Positions 38,895 to 50,710 of a stretch of DNA of 64,000 nucleotides are shown piece by piece. The notes under the pieces were generated by a model. That model ran no database searches. It was not told where the DNA came from and saw only the letters and a program-made list of their open reading frames with translations. The DNA is from Rhodobacter viridis. GTDB lineage: Bacteria; Pseudomonadota; Alphaproteobacteria; Rhodobacterales; Rhodobacteraceae. The position numbers and the translations under genes are program-made. Every line of letters starts with the position of its first letter. The stretch's first letter is position 1. The stretch is from the NCBI RefSeq assembly GCF_003217355.1, contig NZ_QJTK01000001.1:496001-560000 (forward strand), read 5' to 3'.

Positions 38895-39647
38895 GGCCAC
38901 CAGCCGCAGCGCGCGGGCGCGCTCGGGCGGAATCGCGCCGATTTCAAGCCCGGTAAAGACATGCAGCGTGCCCAGATCCTCGTCGACGACGGCATGATCC
39001 GAGACCCAGCCTCCCATGCCCAGATAGCTGCGCAGCAAAGGCGGCATCTTCAGCATCGCCTGTTTCGGATCGCCCTTGCGGCCCAGCAACTTGCGCGCAT
39101 AGCGGATCACCTTCGGCGCCTTCACCCGCACCCGCCAGCGTTTCGGCGCCAGATGGCGCTCGGCCAGCACCGCGAAAGCATCGGCGCAGCTGTCAAAATC
39201 GGTGGTCAGGAACGACGAGCAGCCAAACAGCATCTCGATTCCCTCGGCATCGACAAGCCGCGTCACCGCCCCCCAGGCGAGGCGCAGGATATCAGGGTCG
39301 CGGCAGTCGGGATCGACGCAGAACCGCCCCATCTCCAGCATCCGCCCGGAATAGGCCGAGAGCGGCGTCAGGTCGTAAAATTGCGCCGAATAGCTGCGGT
39401 AAAGTTCGCGCCCGCTCTCGATCGGCAACAGCCGGAAACAGCAGACGAGCCGCCCGCTTCCCGTCTCCTCGACCAGCACATGGCGGCAGGCATCGTCGAA
39501 GGCATCGGCATCCAGCGCCTCACCCACGTCCATGCCGCGTCCGCGCGCCGAAACGAAGGCCCGCCAGCGCAACGCCTGCGCTGCCTGCACATCCGCCTGC
39601 GATTGCGCGAGTCGTGCCGCATAGCGGCCTCTCGAGAGCGAAAACAT
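38889..39647 (-). CDS. olsB: L-ornithine N-alpha-acyltransferase (lyso-ornithine lipid synthase)
   Basis: GNAT-like acyltransferase of 252 residues. It has the family start YAARLAQSQADVQAAQALRW, the LVCCFRLLP core, the EMGRFCVDPDCRDPDILRL segment and the GCSSFLTTDF motif seen in OlsB. It transfers a 3-hydroxyacyl group from ACP to ornithine; OlsA, not in view, would add the second chain. In R. capsulatus, ornithine lipids affect steady-state c-type cytochrome levels. Start at 39647; the ATG at 39740 is less likely. Confidence 0.85.
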   Translation of the reverse strand: MFSLSRGRYAARLAQSQADVQAAQALRWRAFVSARGRGMDVGEALDADAFDDACRHVLVEETGSGRLVCCFRLLPIESGRELYRSYSAQFYDLTPLSAYSGRMLEMGRFCVDPDCRDPDILRLAWGAVTRLVDAEGIEMLFGCSSFLTTDFDSCADAFAVLAERHLAPKRWRVRVKAPKVIRYARKLLGRKGDPKQAMLKMPPLLRSYLGMGGWVSDHAVVDEDLGTLHVFTGLEIGAIPPERARALRLVAG

Positions 39648-39736
39648 GGGGCCCCCCAGGATCTGTCTCCCTGATCCTACGGCAAAGACCTGACAGCGAA
39701 AAGACACTCGGCTGCGACCGAGCGCCCCGTCCGCGA

Positions 39737-40174
39737 TCATTTGTCGAGCAATTTGCCCGCCGACAGGCGCCCGAACGAGCCCAGAAGCTCGCGGATCAGG
39801 CCGATGCCCTTGATGTTGCTCTTCGTCACGCGACGCGACAGCACCACGACCTCGCCCCGCTCCAGACCGAAGCGCTCGACATTCTCGACGACGCCCTTGT
39901 CGTTGAAGGTGATCGCCACGACCTGCCGGTCGATTTCCTGCGGCGCCCGCGCACCGTAGTATTTCCAGCGCGAGCCGACATAGAACCAGCCCGACCCCTG
40001 CAGCACCCCCATCGAGGACGGGCGGCCGATCACATCCGTGACCTCCTCGCGCGAGCTCTTGCCGACTTCGATCTTTGCCAGATCGTCTTCGGTGGGCACA
40101 TAGCCGTGGTTCTGGTAGATCGCAGTGCAGCCCGCCACGAAAAGCACCGCCGCAACGGTGACAAATCGCGCCAT
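39737..40174 (-). CDS. bamE: BamE/OmlA-like outer membrane assembly lipoprotein
   Basis: A 145-residue lipoprotein with lipobox FVAGC (Cys16) and the SmpA/OmlA domain: the IEVGKSSREEVTDVIGRPS helix, the GSGWFYVGSRWKYYG strand region and the VVAITFNDKGVVENV strand. It should act with BamA in beta-barrel insertion. It is divergent from the DUF177 gene, sharing a 141-base promoter region. Confidence 0.88.
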   Translation of the reverse strand: MARFVTVAAVLFVAGCTAIYQNHGYVPTEDDLAKIEVGKSSREEVTDVIGRPSSMGVLQGSGWFYVGSRWKYYGARAPQEIDRQVVAITFNDKGVVENVERFGLERGEVVVLSRRVTKSNIKGIGLIRELLGSFGRLSAGKLLDK

Positions 40175-40315
40175 GCGGCGAATTCCGGACGTGCTGCTCA
40201 AGCCTACCCCCTCTTGCCTCGTGACCTCGGGCCTTCTATCCCGATTACAACAGGATGCGGCCGCCCTCAAGCGCCCTCGACCGTCCCTCACCCGCTTGCG
40301 ATCCCGGAGACCGTG

Positions 40316-40882
40316 ATGACCGACACCGAAACCCTGCCTTTCAGCCATATTCTGCGCCCGTCCGAACTGGCCGCGCGCAAGCCCACGCGCTTCGATATCA
40401 CCCCCGATGCGGCGACCTGCACGGCGATTGCCGACTGGGCGGGGATCGAAGGGCTCGAAGCGCTGCGGCTGAAAGGAACGCTGACGCCGAGCGGGCGGTC
40501 GGACTGGACGCTCGACGCCGACTTCACCGCCCGCGTCGTGCAGTCTTGCGTGCTGACGCTGGCGCCGGTCACCACCGATCTGCGCGAAACCGTGACCCGG
40601 CGCTATCTGGCGCAGATGCCCGAGCCGACGGGCGACGAGATCGAGATCCCCGAGGATACCGACAGCGAACCGCTGCCCGATCGCTTCGATCTGGGCGCCG
40701 TCGCGCTCGAAACGCTTGAACTCGCGCTGCCGCTCTATCCGCATGCGCCGGGCGCGGCGCTTGGCGCACATGAGGCCACGCCCCCCGGGGCCGCGCCGAT
40801 CCGCGACGAGGACACCCGCCCCTTTGCCAATCTGAAAAGCCTGCTCGGCGGCAAGGACGACACGGAAAGCGACAAGTCCTGA
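40316..40882 (+). CDS. DUF177 (YceD) protein
   Basis: A 188-residue protein of the DUF177/YceD family, with the typical VVQSCVLTLAPVTTDL central segment and an acidic patch (GDEIEIPEDTDSEPL). YceD precedes rpmF in most bacteria and is linked to 23S rRNA processing. Here rpmF follows after a 187-base gap. The start at 40316 is in context GTGATGAC. Confidence 0.88.
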   Translation: MTDTETLPFSHILRPSELAARKPTRFDITPDAATCTAIADWAGIEGLEALRLKGTLTPSGRSDWTLDADFTARVVQSCVLTLAPVTTDLRETVTRRYLAQMPEPTGDEIEIPEDTDSEPLPDRFDLGAVALETLELALPLYPHAPGAALGAHEATPPGAAPIRDEDTRPFANLKSLLGGKDDTESDKS

Positions 40883-41069
40883 GCGCGGCTTTTCGGCCCG
40901 GTTTTGACGGCGCCGAAAAAAGCTGCAAAAAGGGCTTGCAACGGGGCGGAACTCCAGTATGTTCCCGGCCTCATTCGAACGCAGGGTTCGCACCCGGTCC
41001 GCCGCTGGCTGCCGTGACGAAACCCCAGGAAAAACAGGGCCTTGCGCCCCCAGAACCGAGGTTAGACAC

Positions 41070-41276
41070 ATGGCCGTCCCGCAGAACCGAGTCACGCGCT
41101 CCCGTCGTAACATGCGCCGCGCGCATGACGCCCTTGTGGCCGCCAACCCGGCTTCGTGCCCGAACTGTGGCGAACTGAAGCGCCCGCACCACGTCTGCGG
41201 CGCCTGCGGCCACTACGACGACCGCGAAGTGGTTGCGCAAGCGACCGAAGTCGATCTGGACGACGACGCGGCGTAA
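41070..41276 (+). CDS. rpmF: 50S ribosomal protein L32
   Basis: The 68-residue L32 with the conserved start [20 protein letters not shown] and a zinc-ribbon C30-P-N-C33 / C43-G-A-C46. The acidic C-terminus is normal for the group. It sits between the DUF177 gene and plsX, the common order for the fatty-acid cluster. Confidence 0.97.
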   Translation: MAVPQNRVTRSRRNMRRAHDALVAANPASCPNCGELKRPHHVCGACGHYDDREVVAQATEVDLDDDAA

Positions 41277-41324
41277 GCCGGTCCCTCCGCCATGGTCAAA
41301 CTGTTCAAACAGGAGAAGACCACG

Positions 41325-42491
41325 GTGGGAGCAGAAGCTGACGTTACGTCAAGTCGCGGCCGCACTGCAGCCGCCCAAGCGCCGGACATGTCCGGCGCTT
41401 TGATTTCCGGCGTCCCGGTTTCCGCCCCGCTCGTGCTGTCGATCGATGCAATGGGGGGCGACCGGGGCCCCGCGGCCGTCCTTGACGGGATCGCCCTTGC
41501 GCGCCGGAAATATCCCGATCTGCACTTCCTCGTGCATGGCCCCGAGGCCGAGCTTGCGCCGCTGGTGAAGGCCCGCAAGCTGAAGTCCTGCGTGACGATC
41601 CGTCACGCGACCGGCGTGGTGACGATGCACGACAAGCCCGCGGCGGTGATGCGCGGCGGCAAGGACACCTCGATGTGGTCGACGATCGATGCGGTGCGCG
41701 ATGGCGCGGCGCAGGTCGCGGTGTCTTGCGGCAATACGGGCGCCCTGATGGCGGTCTCGATGCTGCGACTGCGCAAGATCCCGGGCGTGAACCGCCCCGC
41801 CATCGCCTCGTTCTGGCCCTGCAAGAATCCCTCCGGCTTCAACGTCATGCTCGACATGGGCGCGGATGTGAAAGCCGAGGCCCGCGATCTGCTGACCTAT
41901 GCGCTGATGGGCTCTTCCTATGCCCGCAACGCGCTTGGCCTTGACCGTCCGCGCGTCGGGCTGCTCAATGTCGGCACCGAAGAGCACAAGGGCCATGCCG
42001 AACTGAAGACCGCCGCCGAGATGATCGGCGCGATGCAGGAGCCCGGCGGCTATTATTTCGTCGGCTTCGTCGAGGGCACCGATCTGCCCGGATCGCGCGT
42101 CGATGTCATCGTCACCGACGGTTTCACCGGCAATATCGCGCTGAAGACCGGCGAGGGCACGGCGAAATTCGCGGGCGAATTGATGCGCGAGGCTTTCACC
42201 TCGAGTCTGCTCGCCAAGGTCGGGGCGCTGCTCGCCTCGGGTGCGCTCAAACGTCTCAAGGCGAAGATCGATCCGCGCCGGGTGAACGGCGGTGTTTTCC
42301 TTGGTCTGAACGGCACTGTGGTCAAGTCTCACGGGGGTGCGGACGGCACCGGCGTTGCCGCGGCCATCGACCTTGCGGCCCGTCTGGCGGGTCTGGGCTT
42401 CGCAGAACGTCTCGCGGCGCGGGTTGCCCTTGCGTCAGCAAACGGTCAGGATGCAGCCTCGGTGGAGGCAGGAGTCGAGAACTCGAAATGA
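41325..42491 (+). CDS. plsX: Phosphate acyltransferase PlsX
   Basis: Makes acyl-phosphate from acyl-ACP for phospholipid synthesis. The family core starts LVLSIDAMGGDRGP, and VSCGNTGALMAVSMLRL, GFNVMLDMGADVKAE and VIVTDGFTGNIALKT are present. The N-terminus is uncertain. A GTG at 41325 has AGGAG at good spacing, the ATG at 41292 has none, and a later ATG at 41388 lies inside a perfect palindrome. The core begins only about 35 residues after the chosen start. The stop overlaps the fabH start. Confidence 0.9.
   Translation: MGAEADVTSSRGRTAAAQAPDMSGALISGVPVSAPLVLSIDAMGGDRGPAAVLDGIALARRKYPDLHFLVHGPEAELAPLVKARKLKSCVTIRHATGVVTMHDKPAAVMRGGKDTSMWSTIDAVRDGAAQVAVSCGNTGALMAVSMLRLRKIPGVNRPAIASFWPCKNPSGFNVMLDMGADVKAEARDLLTYALMGSSYARNALGLDRPRVGLLNVGTEEHKGHAELKTAAEMIGAMQEPGGYYFVGFVEGTDLPGSRVDVIVTDGFTGNIALKTGEGTAKFAGELMREAFTSSLLAKVGALLASGALKRLKAKIDPRRVNGGVFLGLNGTVVKSHGGADGTGVAAAIDLAARLAGLGFAERLAARVALASANGQDAASVEAGVENSK
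41377..41400. promoter_or_regulatory. 24-bp perfect palindrome at the 5' end of plsX
   Basis: AAGCGCCGGACA is followed directly by its complement TGTCCGGCGCTT, then TGATTT. As RNA it would fold into a ten-pair stem with a CATG loop. It could attenuate transcription from rpmF into plsX, hide or expose the ATG at 41388, or bind a dimeric repressor. Function unknown. Confidence 0.55.
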
Positions 42492-43462
42492 CGATCAGAG
42501 CGGTGGTCCGCGGTGTGGGGCATTATCTGCCCGCCCGCGTGGTGGAGAATGCCGAGTTCGAGGGCAAGCTCGACACGACGGACGAATGGATCCGGTCCCG
42601 GACCGGGATCGAGCGGCGCCATTTCGCCGCCGAGGGGGAAACCACCTCGCAACTGGCGATCAAGGCGGCCGAGGCGGCTCTGGCCGATGCGGGCCTGACG
42701 GCCGATCAGATCGACGCGATCGTGGTCGCGACCTCGACGCCGGATTACACCTTCCCCTCCGTCGCGACGATGGTGCAGGCGGGCCTCGGCAATACCAATG
42801 CCTTTGCCTATGACGTGCAGGCGGTCTGCGCCGGTTTCGTCTTCGCGCTGACCAATGCGAACGGGATGATCCTGTCGGGTCAGGCGAAGCGCGTGCTGGT
42901 GATCGGCGCCGAGACCTTCTCGCGGATCATGGACTGGGCCGACCGCGGCACCTGCGTGCTCTTTGGCGATGGCGCGGGCGCGCTGATCGTGGAGGCGACC
43001 GAAGGCGCGGGCACGGCAGAGGATCGCGGGATTCTCGCGACCGACCTGCATTCGGACGGCCGCTACCGCGAGCTGCTTTATGTCGATGGCGGCGTCTCGA
43101 CGAATGGCCAGTCGGGCCATCTGCGCATGCAGGGCAATGCCGTCTTCAAGCATGCCGTCTCGAAATTGGCCGAAACCGCGCATACCGCGCTCGACAAGGC
43201 CGGGCTGAGCGCCGAAGACGTGACCTGGATCGTGCCGCATCAGGCCAACCTGCGCATCATCACCGCCACCGCGGAACGGATGCAGGTGCCGATGGAGCGC
43301 GTCGTGGTGACGGTGCAGGATCACGGCAACACTTCTGCCGCATCGATTCCCCTCGCGCTCTCGACGGCGCATGGGCGCGGCCAGATCAAGGCAGGCGATC
43401 TGATCGTGACCGAGGCAATCGGGGGCGGTCTGGCCTGGGGATCGGTCGTCCTGCGCTGGTAA
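42488..43462 (+). CDS. fabH: Beta-ketoacyl-ACP synthase III
   Basis: Starts fatty acid synthesis by condensing acetyl-CoA with malonyl-ACP. The 324-residue product has the catalytic triad: Cys114 in QAVCAGFVFAL, His in WIVPHQANLRII and Asn in DHGNTSAASIPLAL. The start overlaps the plsX stop by four bases (ATGA). Confidence 0.95.
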   Translation: MTIRAVVRGVGHYLPARVVENAEFEGKLDTTDEWIRSRTGIERRHFAAEGETTSQLAIKAAEAALADAGLTADQIDAIVVATSTPDYTFPSVATMVQAGLGNTNAFAYDVQAVCAGFVFALTNANGMILSGQAKRVLVIGAETFSRIMDWADRGTCVLFGDGAGALIVEATEGAGTAEDRGILATDLHSDGRYRELLYVDGGVSTNGQSGHLRMQGNAVFKHAVSKLAETAHTALDKAGLSAEDVTWIVPHQANLRIITATAERMQVPMERVVVTVQDHGNTSAASIPLALSTAHGRGQIKAGDLIVTEAIGGGLAWGSVVLRW

Positions 43463-43573
43463 ACGCGCGATTACGGTGGAAAAACTCGTATCAACCTTGC
43501 CGTGCAAGTCATTGATATTGACTCGGGAAATACTTGCCCCCATCGTGATGAAAATCACTCCGGGGGGATTGAA

Positions 43574-43876
43574 ATGTCAGAAAAAACCCTGACCCGCATG
43601 GATCTGAGCGAAGCCGTGTTCCGCGAAGTCGGGCTCAGCCGCAACGAATCCGCTCAGCTGGTCGAGACCGTGCTGCAGCACATGTCCGATGCGCTGGTGC
43701 GCGGCGAGACGGTGAAGATCTCGTCCTTCGGCACCTTCTCGGTGCGGGACAAGACCTCGCGCATGGGCCGCAACCCGAAGACGGGCGAGGAAGTTCCGAT
43801 TTCGCCGCGTCGGGTGCTGTCGTTCCGGCCCTCGCATCTGATGAAAGACCGGGTTGCCGAAGGCAATTCGAAATAG
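43574..43876 (+). CDS. ihfA: Integration host factor subunit alpha
   Basis: A 100-residue DNA-bending protein of the HU/IHF fold. It has [16 protein letters not shown] and the beta-arm [17 protein letters not shown], with the intercalating proline in NPKTG. The start follows GGGGGG. ihfA after fabH and before a MerR-type gene is the usual alphaproteobacterial order. In R. capsulatus IHF is known to act in photosynthesis and hydrogenase control. Confidence 0.95.
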   Translation: MSEKTLTRMDLSEAVFREVGLSRNESAQLVETVLQHMSDALVRGETVKISSFGTFSVRDKTSRMGRNPKTGEEVPISPRRVLSFRPSHLMKDRVAEGNSK

Positions 43877-43930
43877 GGCCGGTTCAACCGGTTCACGGGA
43901 TAGGCCCGAGCAGGGGATGAACGCGCCGCG

Positions 43931-46546
43931 ATGACGAAGTCAGCCGAGGCCTTCCGCACGATTACCGAGGTGGCCGAGCTTCTCGAAACCCCGACGCATG
44001 TCCTGCGGTTCTGGGAGAGCAAGTTTCCACAGATCAAGCCGGTGAAACGCGCCGGGGGTCGGCGCTATTATCGCCCGGCCGATGTGGCGCTGCTGGTGGG
44101 GATCAAGCACCTGCTGCAGGTCGAGGCCTTGCCGATCAAGGAGGCGCAGGCCCGGCTGAAGTCGCAAGGCACGAAGAAGGTCACGGCCCTTGGCGCCGAG
44201 ATGCTGAGCGCCAACCTGCCGCGCGAACCGATGCCGGTGGCGGAAGACACGCTTGCCGATGGCCTCGCCCCCGAGATCGAGGACGCGACCGAGGCTCTTC
44301 TGACCGCGGCCGAGCCGTCGCTCGACGCGGTCGAGATCGTCTCGGAGCCGGACCCGAGTGCGGCGTTCGAAACCTCCCCGGTCGGGGAAGAGACCACGCC
44401 CGAGGTCCTTGAAGAGCAGCCTGAGCCCAGACACGACGCGGCTGTCGCGCTCGACACGGCCCCCGAAGAGCTCGCGCCCGAGGATCGGCTCGAGCTGATT
44501 CCCCCGGCACCGGTCGCGGCGGCGGAGATCGCCTTCGAGACCGCACTGGCCGAGGCAGACATCACCCCGCGCGAGACCGTCGATGCCCTCGCCCCGGAGA
44601 CGCCGCCTGCGCCGCTGCTGGCCGAGATCGACGACACGCCGACGCCCGAGGCCGACGCGCCGGGCGAGACCATTGATCTTGCCGCGCCCGAGCCGATCTT
44701 CGACTCGGCCTTCGCGACAGAGGATATTGCGGTCGAAGCGGCGCTCGACGCTCTTGAAACCGAGACTGCCGACGCGCAGGAGATTGCTTTCGAGGCCCTG
44801 CCGGACGAAGAGGACCTCGCGCCTGAAGAGACGTTCGATCTCTCCGCTCCGGAGGCCAGTCCCGCCCCGGAGGCGGTGTTCGAGGCAGCCATTGCCGAGG
44901 ACGAGGCCGCGGAGTCGCTCGACGCACCGGACCTCGGCTTCGAGCCGGTGCCCGATGCCGCGGACACCGCCCCGGAAGATATCGCGGCTTTCGTCGTCGC
45001 CGAAACCACCGTAACTTTTACCGTCGACACGTCTTTCGGTGCCGCGGACTGGTCCACGCCGGAGGCTCAGGAGGTCGCGACTGAAGCGGCGCCCGAGGAT
45101 ATCGCCGATTTTGTCGAGCCGGAGGCGGACGCCCCGCCCGCCACCGTCGCGCAGCTTGCCGAACCCGAGCTGACCGAGACCCTCGCCCCGGAACCGCAGG
45201 CGGAACCGGACGCCCCTGCCCCGCTCGATGAGATCGCGGCAGAGGCCGAAACCCAACCCGTCACGACCGAACCGGAGCCGAGCGCCGAAGAGCTCGAGCG
45301 GCTCGACGAAGCGCGGCGGGCCGAGCGCGCCCGCATCGAAGCCGAGCAGCGCGCGCTGGAAATAGCACAAGCGGCGGTCGAAGAAGCCCGGCGCGAGGCC
45401 GAGGCGGTGCGGGCCGAATTGCAGCGGCTGCGGCGCGAGGCCGAGCTGGCCCGGGCCGAAGCCGCCCGCGCCAAGGCCGAGGCCGAATTGGCCGCGCAGG
45501 TCGCCGCGGCGGCTCTCGCACAGGCCGCGGCCGAGGCCGAGGCGCTTGACCGTGGCTTGCCCTTTGCCGACGACCTGACCGAGCCTGCCCCGTTGCCGAA
45601 CCCCGAGCCGGAACCGGAACCCGAGGGGATGGCGCTGCCCGAGCCGGAGCCCGAAGGTGCCTTCGCGCCCGAAGCTGAACCCGCGCCGGAGCCGGAACCG
45701 GAACCAGCACCGGAGGTTGAAGCGCGGCAGGAGCCGGAACCTTTCCCGACCTTCCGCTCGCGCCATGTGCCCGAAACTGCGCCCGAGCCCGCCACAGCGC
45801 CGGAGCCGGAGCCCGAAACCGTTCCCGAAACCGCCGAGGTGATCGAGGACGACGAGGGCTTTGCCGATCTCGCCTATCGCTTCATCGCGCCGCGGCCGAT
45901 GTCGCGCCCCGCGCGGATCGAGGCAATCGTCGAGCCCGAGCCGGAACCGGAACCCGAGCCGGAACCGCAGCTGCCGATCCAGGGCTCGCTGTTCGATTAC
46001 ATTGCGCCGCCGCCGAAGGCGACGCCGGTCCCCGAACCTCTGCCCGAGCCGGAGCCGATCCTTGCCGCCGAGGCGCCGATCGAGGCCCTGAGCGACACGG
46101 AACCGGCGATCCTGCACGCGCCCGAACCGGAGCTTGCCGCGGCCCCCGCGCCCGCGCTGCAAGCTGAGCCGGAGCCGCAGCTGCCCAAGCCCGCCCGGTT
46201 CGTGCCGCAGGTCGAAGCCGAAACGATCCTCGTTTACGAGCCCGACGCGGTCGAGGAGCCCGAGGCCGAAATCCTGGCCGAACCGGTTTCGGAATTCGAT
46301 CCGCTCGACCGGGTGGTCTCGCTGATCCTGAGCGGCACCGCGCCGCTGCAGGTCGAGCTTGCCACGGCCGGGCAGATCGATCCGACGGCGAATCCCCTGG
46401 GCGCGCTGCGCGAGGATCTGACGCAATTCGCCCCGGATGATCTTTCGCCGATCGAGCGGATGCGGCTTCTGTCGGCGCACGACCGTCTGGTGCGACTGCA
46501 AAGCCGCCTGGCGCAGCCGCCGCGGCCGGTTCCGGCGCGGCGCTGA
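43931..46546 (+). CDS. MerR-family HTH protein with a giant acidic Pro/Glu-rich tail
   Basis: An 871-residue protein. Residues 1-75 are a MerR-type winged helix ([34 protein letters not shown]), the usual gene after ihfA. Residues about 85-425 are very acidic and Ala/Pro-rich. Residues about 425-525 form a continuous Ala/Glu/Arg coiled coil. Residues about 530-775 are Glu-Pro repeats, and 780-871 return to ordinary sequence ([39 protein letters not shown]). The long open antisense frame here is a by-product of codon bias. Target genes unknown; the tail could be a spacer or scaffold. Confidence 0.85.
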
Positions 46547-46637
46547 GGATGGCCAGCGCGCTCGCTTGCAAGCCCGTGCAAAAAGATGCGTTTTGCCGCT
46601 TGCACCCGACCGCGCAATGGCCCTATATGCCCCTCGT

Positions 46638-46715
46638 CGGGCCGTGGCGCAGCCTGGTTAGCGCGTCCGTCTGGGGGGCGGAAGGTCGTGAGTTCGAATC
46701 TCACCGGCCCGACCA
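46638..46715 (+). tRNA. tRNA-Pro (anticodon GGG)
   Basis: The 78-base gene has acceptor stem CGGGCCG/CGGCCCG, a D arm with AGCCTGGTTAGCGC, and anticodon stem TCCGT/GCGGA around the loop CTGGGGG (anticodon GGG). The T arm is GTGAG-TTCGAAT-CTCAC, then discriminator A and an encoded CCA. It would read CCC and CCU. A terminator follows after two bases. Confidence 0.95.
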
Positions 46716-46717
46716 TA

Positions 46718-46755
46718 AAGAAGCCGTCTGCTCCTTCCGGAGTGGGCGGCTTCTT
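46718..46755 (+). terminator. Terminator of tRNA-Pro
   Basis: AAGAAGCCG (46718-46726) pairs with CGGCTTCTT (46747-46755), with a further inner CTCC/GGAG helix, followed by CATTTGA. It is directly after the tRNA CCA. Confidence 0.82.
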
Positions 46756-46787
46756 CATTTGAACGAAACAGAATTGCCGGGGTCCCG

Positions 46788-47867
46788 ATGATGCAAGGCG
46801 TTCTTCCCGACAGTGCCTTGCGCGCGATGATCGCCCGCGGCGAGATTGCCGCCGAGCGTCCGATCACCCCTGAACAGGTCCAGCCAGCAAGCCTTGATCT
46901 GCGCCTTGGCACCGTCGCCTATCGCATCCGCGCCTCGTTTCTGGCGGGCCGGGGCCAGCGGGTCGACACCAAGCTGGCCGAGCTCGAGATGCACCGGATG
47001 AGCCTTGCCGATGGCGCGGTGCTGGAAAAGGGCTGTGTCTATCTCGTGCCGCTGATGGAACATCTGGCCCTGCCGATGGGGCTGACGGCGGTCAGCAATG
47101 CGAAAAGCTCGACCGGGCGGCTGGATCTGCTGACCCGGGTGATCACCGATGACGGCACGGAATTCGACCGCATTCCAGAGGGTTACACCGGGCCGCTCTA
47201 CGCCGAGATCTGCCCGCGCTCGTTTTCGGTGCTGGTGCGGCCGGGAATGCGGCTCAATCAGATCCGCTTTCGCGCGGGTCAGGCGGCGCTGAGCGATGCG
47301 GAACTGAAACTGTTGCATGCGGCCGAACCGCTCGTCAGCGGCGAGGCGGTGATCGACCATGGCTTGGGCTTCTCGGTCGATCTGCGCCCCGAGACGGGCG
47401 ATCTGGTGGGCTACCGCGCGAAGCCGCATACCGGGGTGATCGACCTTGACCGGATCGCGCATTACCCCGCCAGCGCCTTCTGGGAAGAGGTGCGCACGCG
47501 CGAGGGGCGGATCATCCTCGACCCCGGCGCGTTTTACATTCTGGTGAGCCGCGAGGCGGTGGTGATCCCGCCCGATTTCGCCGCCGAGATGGCGCCCTAT
47601 CTGGCCATGGTCGGGGAATTCCGCGTCCATTACGCGGGCTTCTTCGATCCGGGCTTCGGTCATGGCGCGGCGGGCGGTGAAGGCTCGAAAGGCGTTCTGG
47701 AAGTGCGCTGCCACGAGGCGCCTTTCGTGCTGGAGCACGGGCAGGTCGTGGGTCGGCTCGTCTACGAGCGCATGGCCGGGCGGCCGGAGCGGCTTTACGG
47801 CGCGGGGATCGCCTCGAACTATCAGGGGCAAGGCCTGAAGCTCGCCAAGCATTTCCGGGCCGGGTGA
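46788..47867 (+). CDS. dcd: dCTP deaminase, double-domain alphaproteobacterial form
   Basis: Converts dCTP to dUTP for thymidylate synthesis. At 359 residues it is about twice the E. coli enzyme. The N-terminal half has QVQPASLDLRLGTVAYRI and NAKSSTGRLDLLTRVITDDG, and the second half repeats the fold (GYRAKPHTGVIDL, IPPDFAAEMAPYLAMVGEFRVHYAGFFDPGFG). The tandem arrangement is usual in Rhodobacterales. Two ATGs begin the frame at 46788 and 46791; no strong Shine-Dalgarno is visible. Confidence 0.85.
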   Translation: MMQGVLPDSALRAMIARGEIAAERPITPEQVQPASLDLRLGTVAYRIRASFLAGRGQRVDTKLAELEMHRMSLADGAVLEKGCVYLVPLMEHLALPMGLTAVSNAKSSTGRLDLLTRVITDDGTEFDRIPEGYTGPLYAEICPRSFSVLVRPGMRLNQIRFRAGQAALSDAELKLLHAAEPLVSGEAVIDHGLGFSVDLRPETGDLVGYRAKPHTGVIDLDRIAHYPASAFWEEVRTREGRIILDPGAFYILVSREAVVIPPDFAAEMAPYLAMVGEFRVHYAGFFDPGFGHGAAGGEGSKGVLEVRCHEAPFVLEHGQVVGRLVYERMAGRPERLYGAGIASNYQGQGLKLAKHFRAG

Positions 47868-47913
47868 GCGGCGCCTGTCCGAGGCACCTGTCTCCCGCAA
47901 GGGGGAAATACGA

Positions 47914-47939
47914 AAGGCCGGGACGCTTGCCCCGGCCTT
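47914..47939. terminator. Bidirectional terminator between dcd and guaB
   Basis: AAGGCCGGG (47914-47922) pairs with CCCGGCCTT (47931-47939) around an eight-base loop. It lies between two convergent stops, with an A-run on the left that becomes T-rich for the guaB transcript. Confidence 0.82.
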
Positions 47940-47959
47940 GCTCATGTCTGGTTCCCCGA

Positions 47960-50442
<2,483 letters not shown>

Positions 50443-50710
50443 CGTGTGTCCTGCCTCAACTTTGGGCTGCAAATTGGTTTGGTTCAACTTGCGTCATATT
50501 TGTTTAAAATCTTGCAGAAGAACTATGGCAAAGAAAGGGCAAAACCGCAGCGGACGGCTTGTCGCAGGATTTGGCGCGGCCAGCCCGGGCCGACCGTTGG
50601 CGAGGCCTGCCCGGGAAATGCAACGATACAAGGCTTTCGCCGCGCCTTGACCGCCGTTTGTTAAGAAACTGTTTACCATATTAGCCGCTAATGGTCCCAG
50701 GGAGGACCAA
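50443..50710. promoter_or_regulatory. Divergent intergenic region, no gene seen
   Basis: This gap separates the TDT gene (minus) and the small gene at 50711 (plus). It is A/T-rich near 50476-50520 and 50655-50690 (TTGTTAAGAAACTGTTTACC), which suits promoters for both. A TTGACC at 50647 is a possible -35, but no good -10 is paired with it. Confidence 0.35.

Noticed and set aside
45600-46180. CRISPR-like spacing of repeated GAGCCGGAACC units
   Set aside because: The repeats are codon-phased Glu-Pro codons inside an open frame, with no unique spacers.
43940-46501. An 853-codon open frame antisense to the MerR-type gene
   Set aside because: It arises because Glu/Pro/Ala codons of the real gene read as Arg/Gly/Leu on the other strand; composition is abnormal, there is no ribosome site and no domain.
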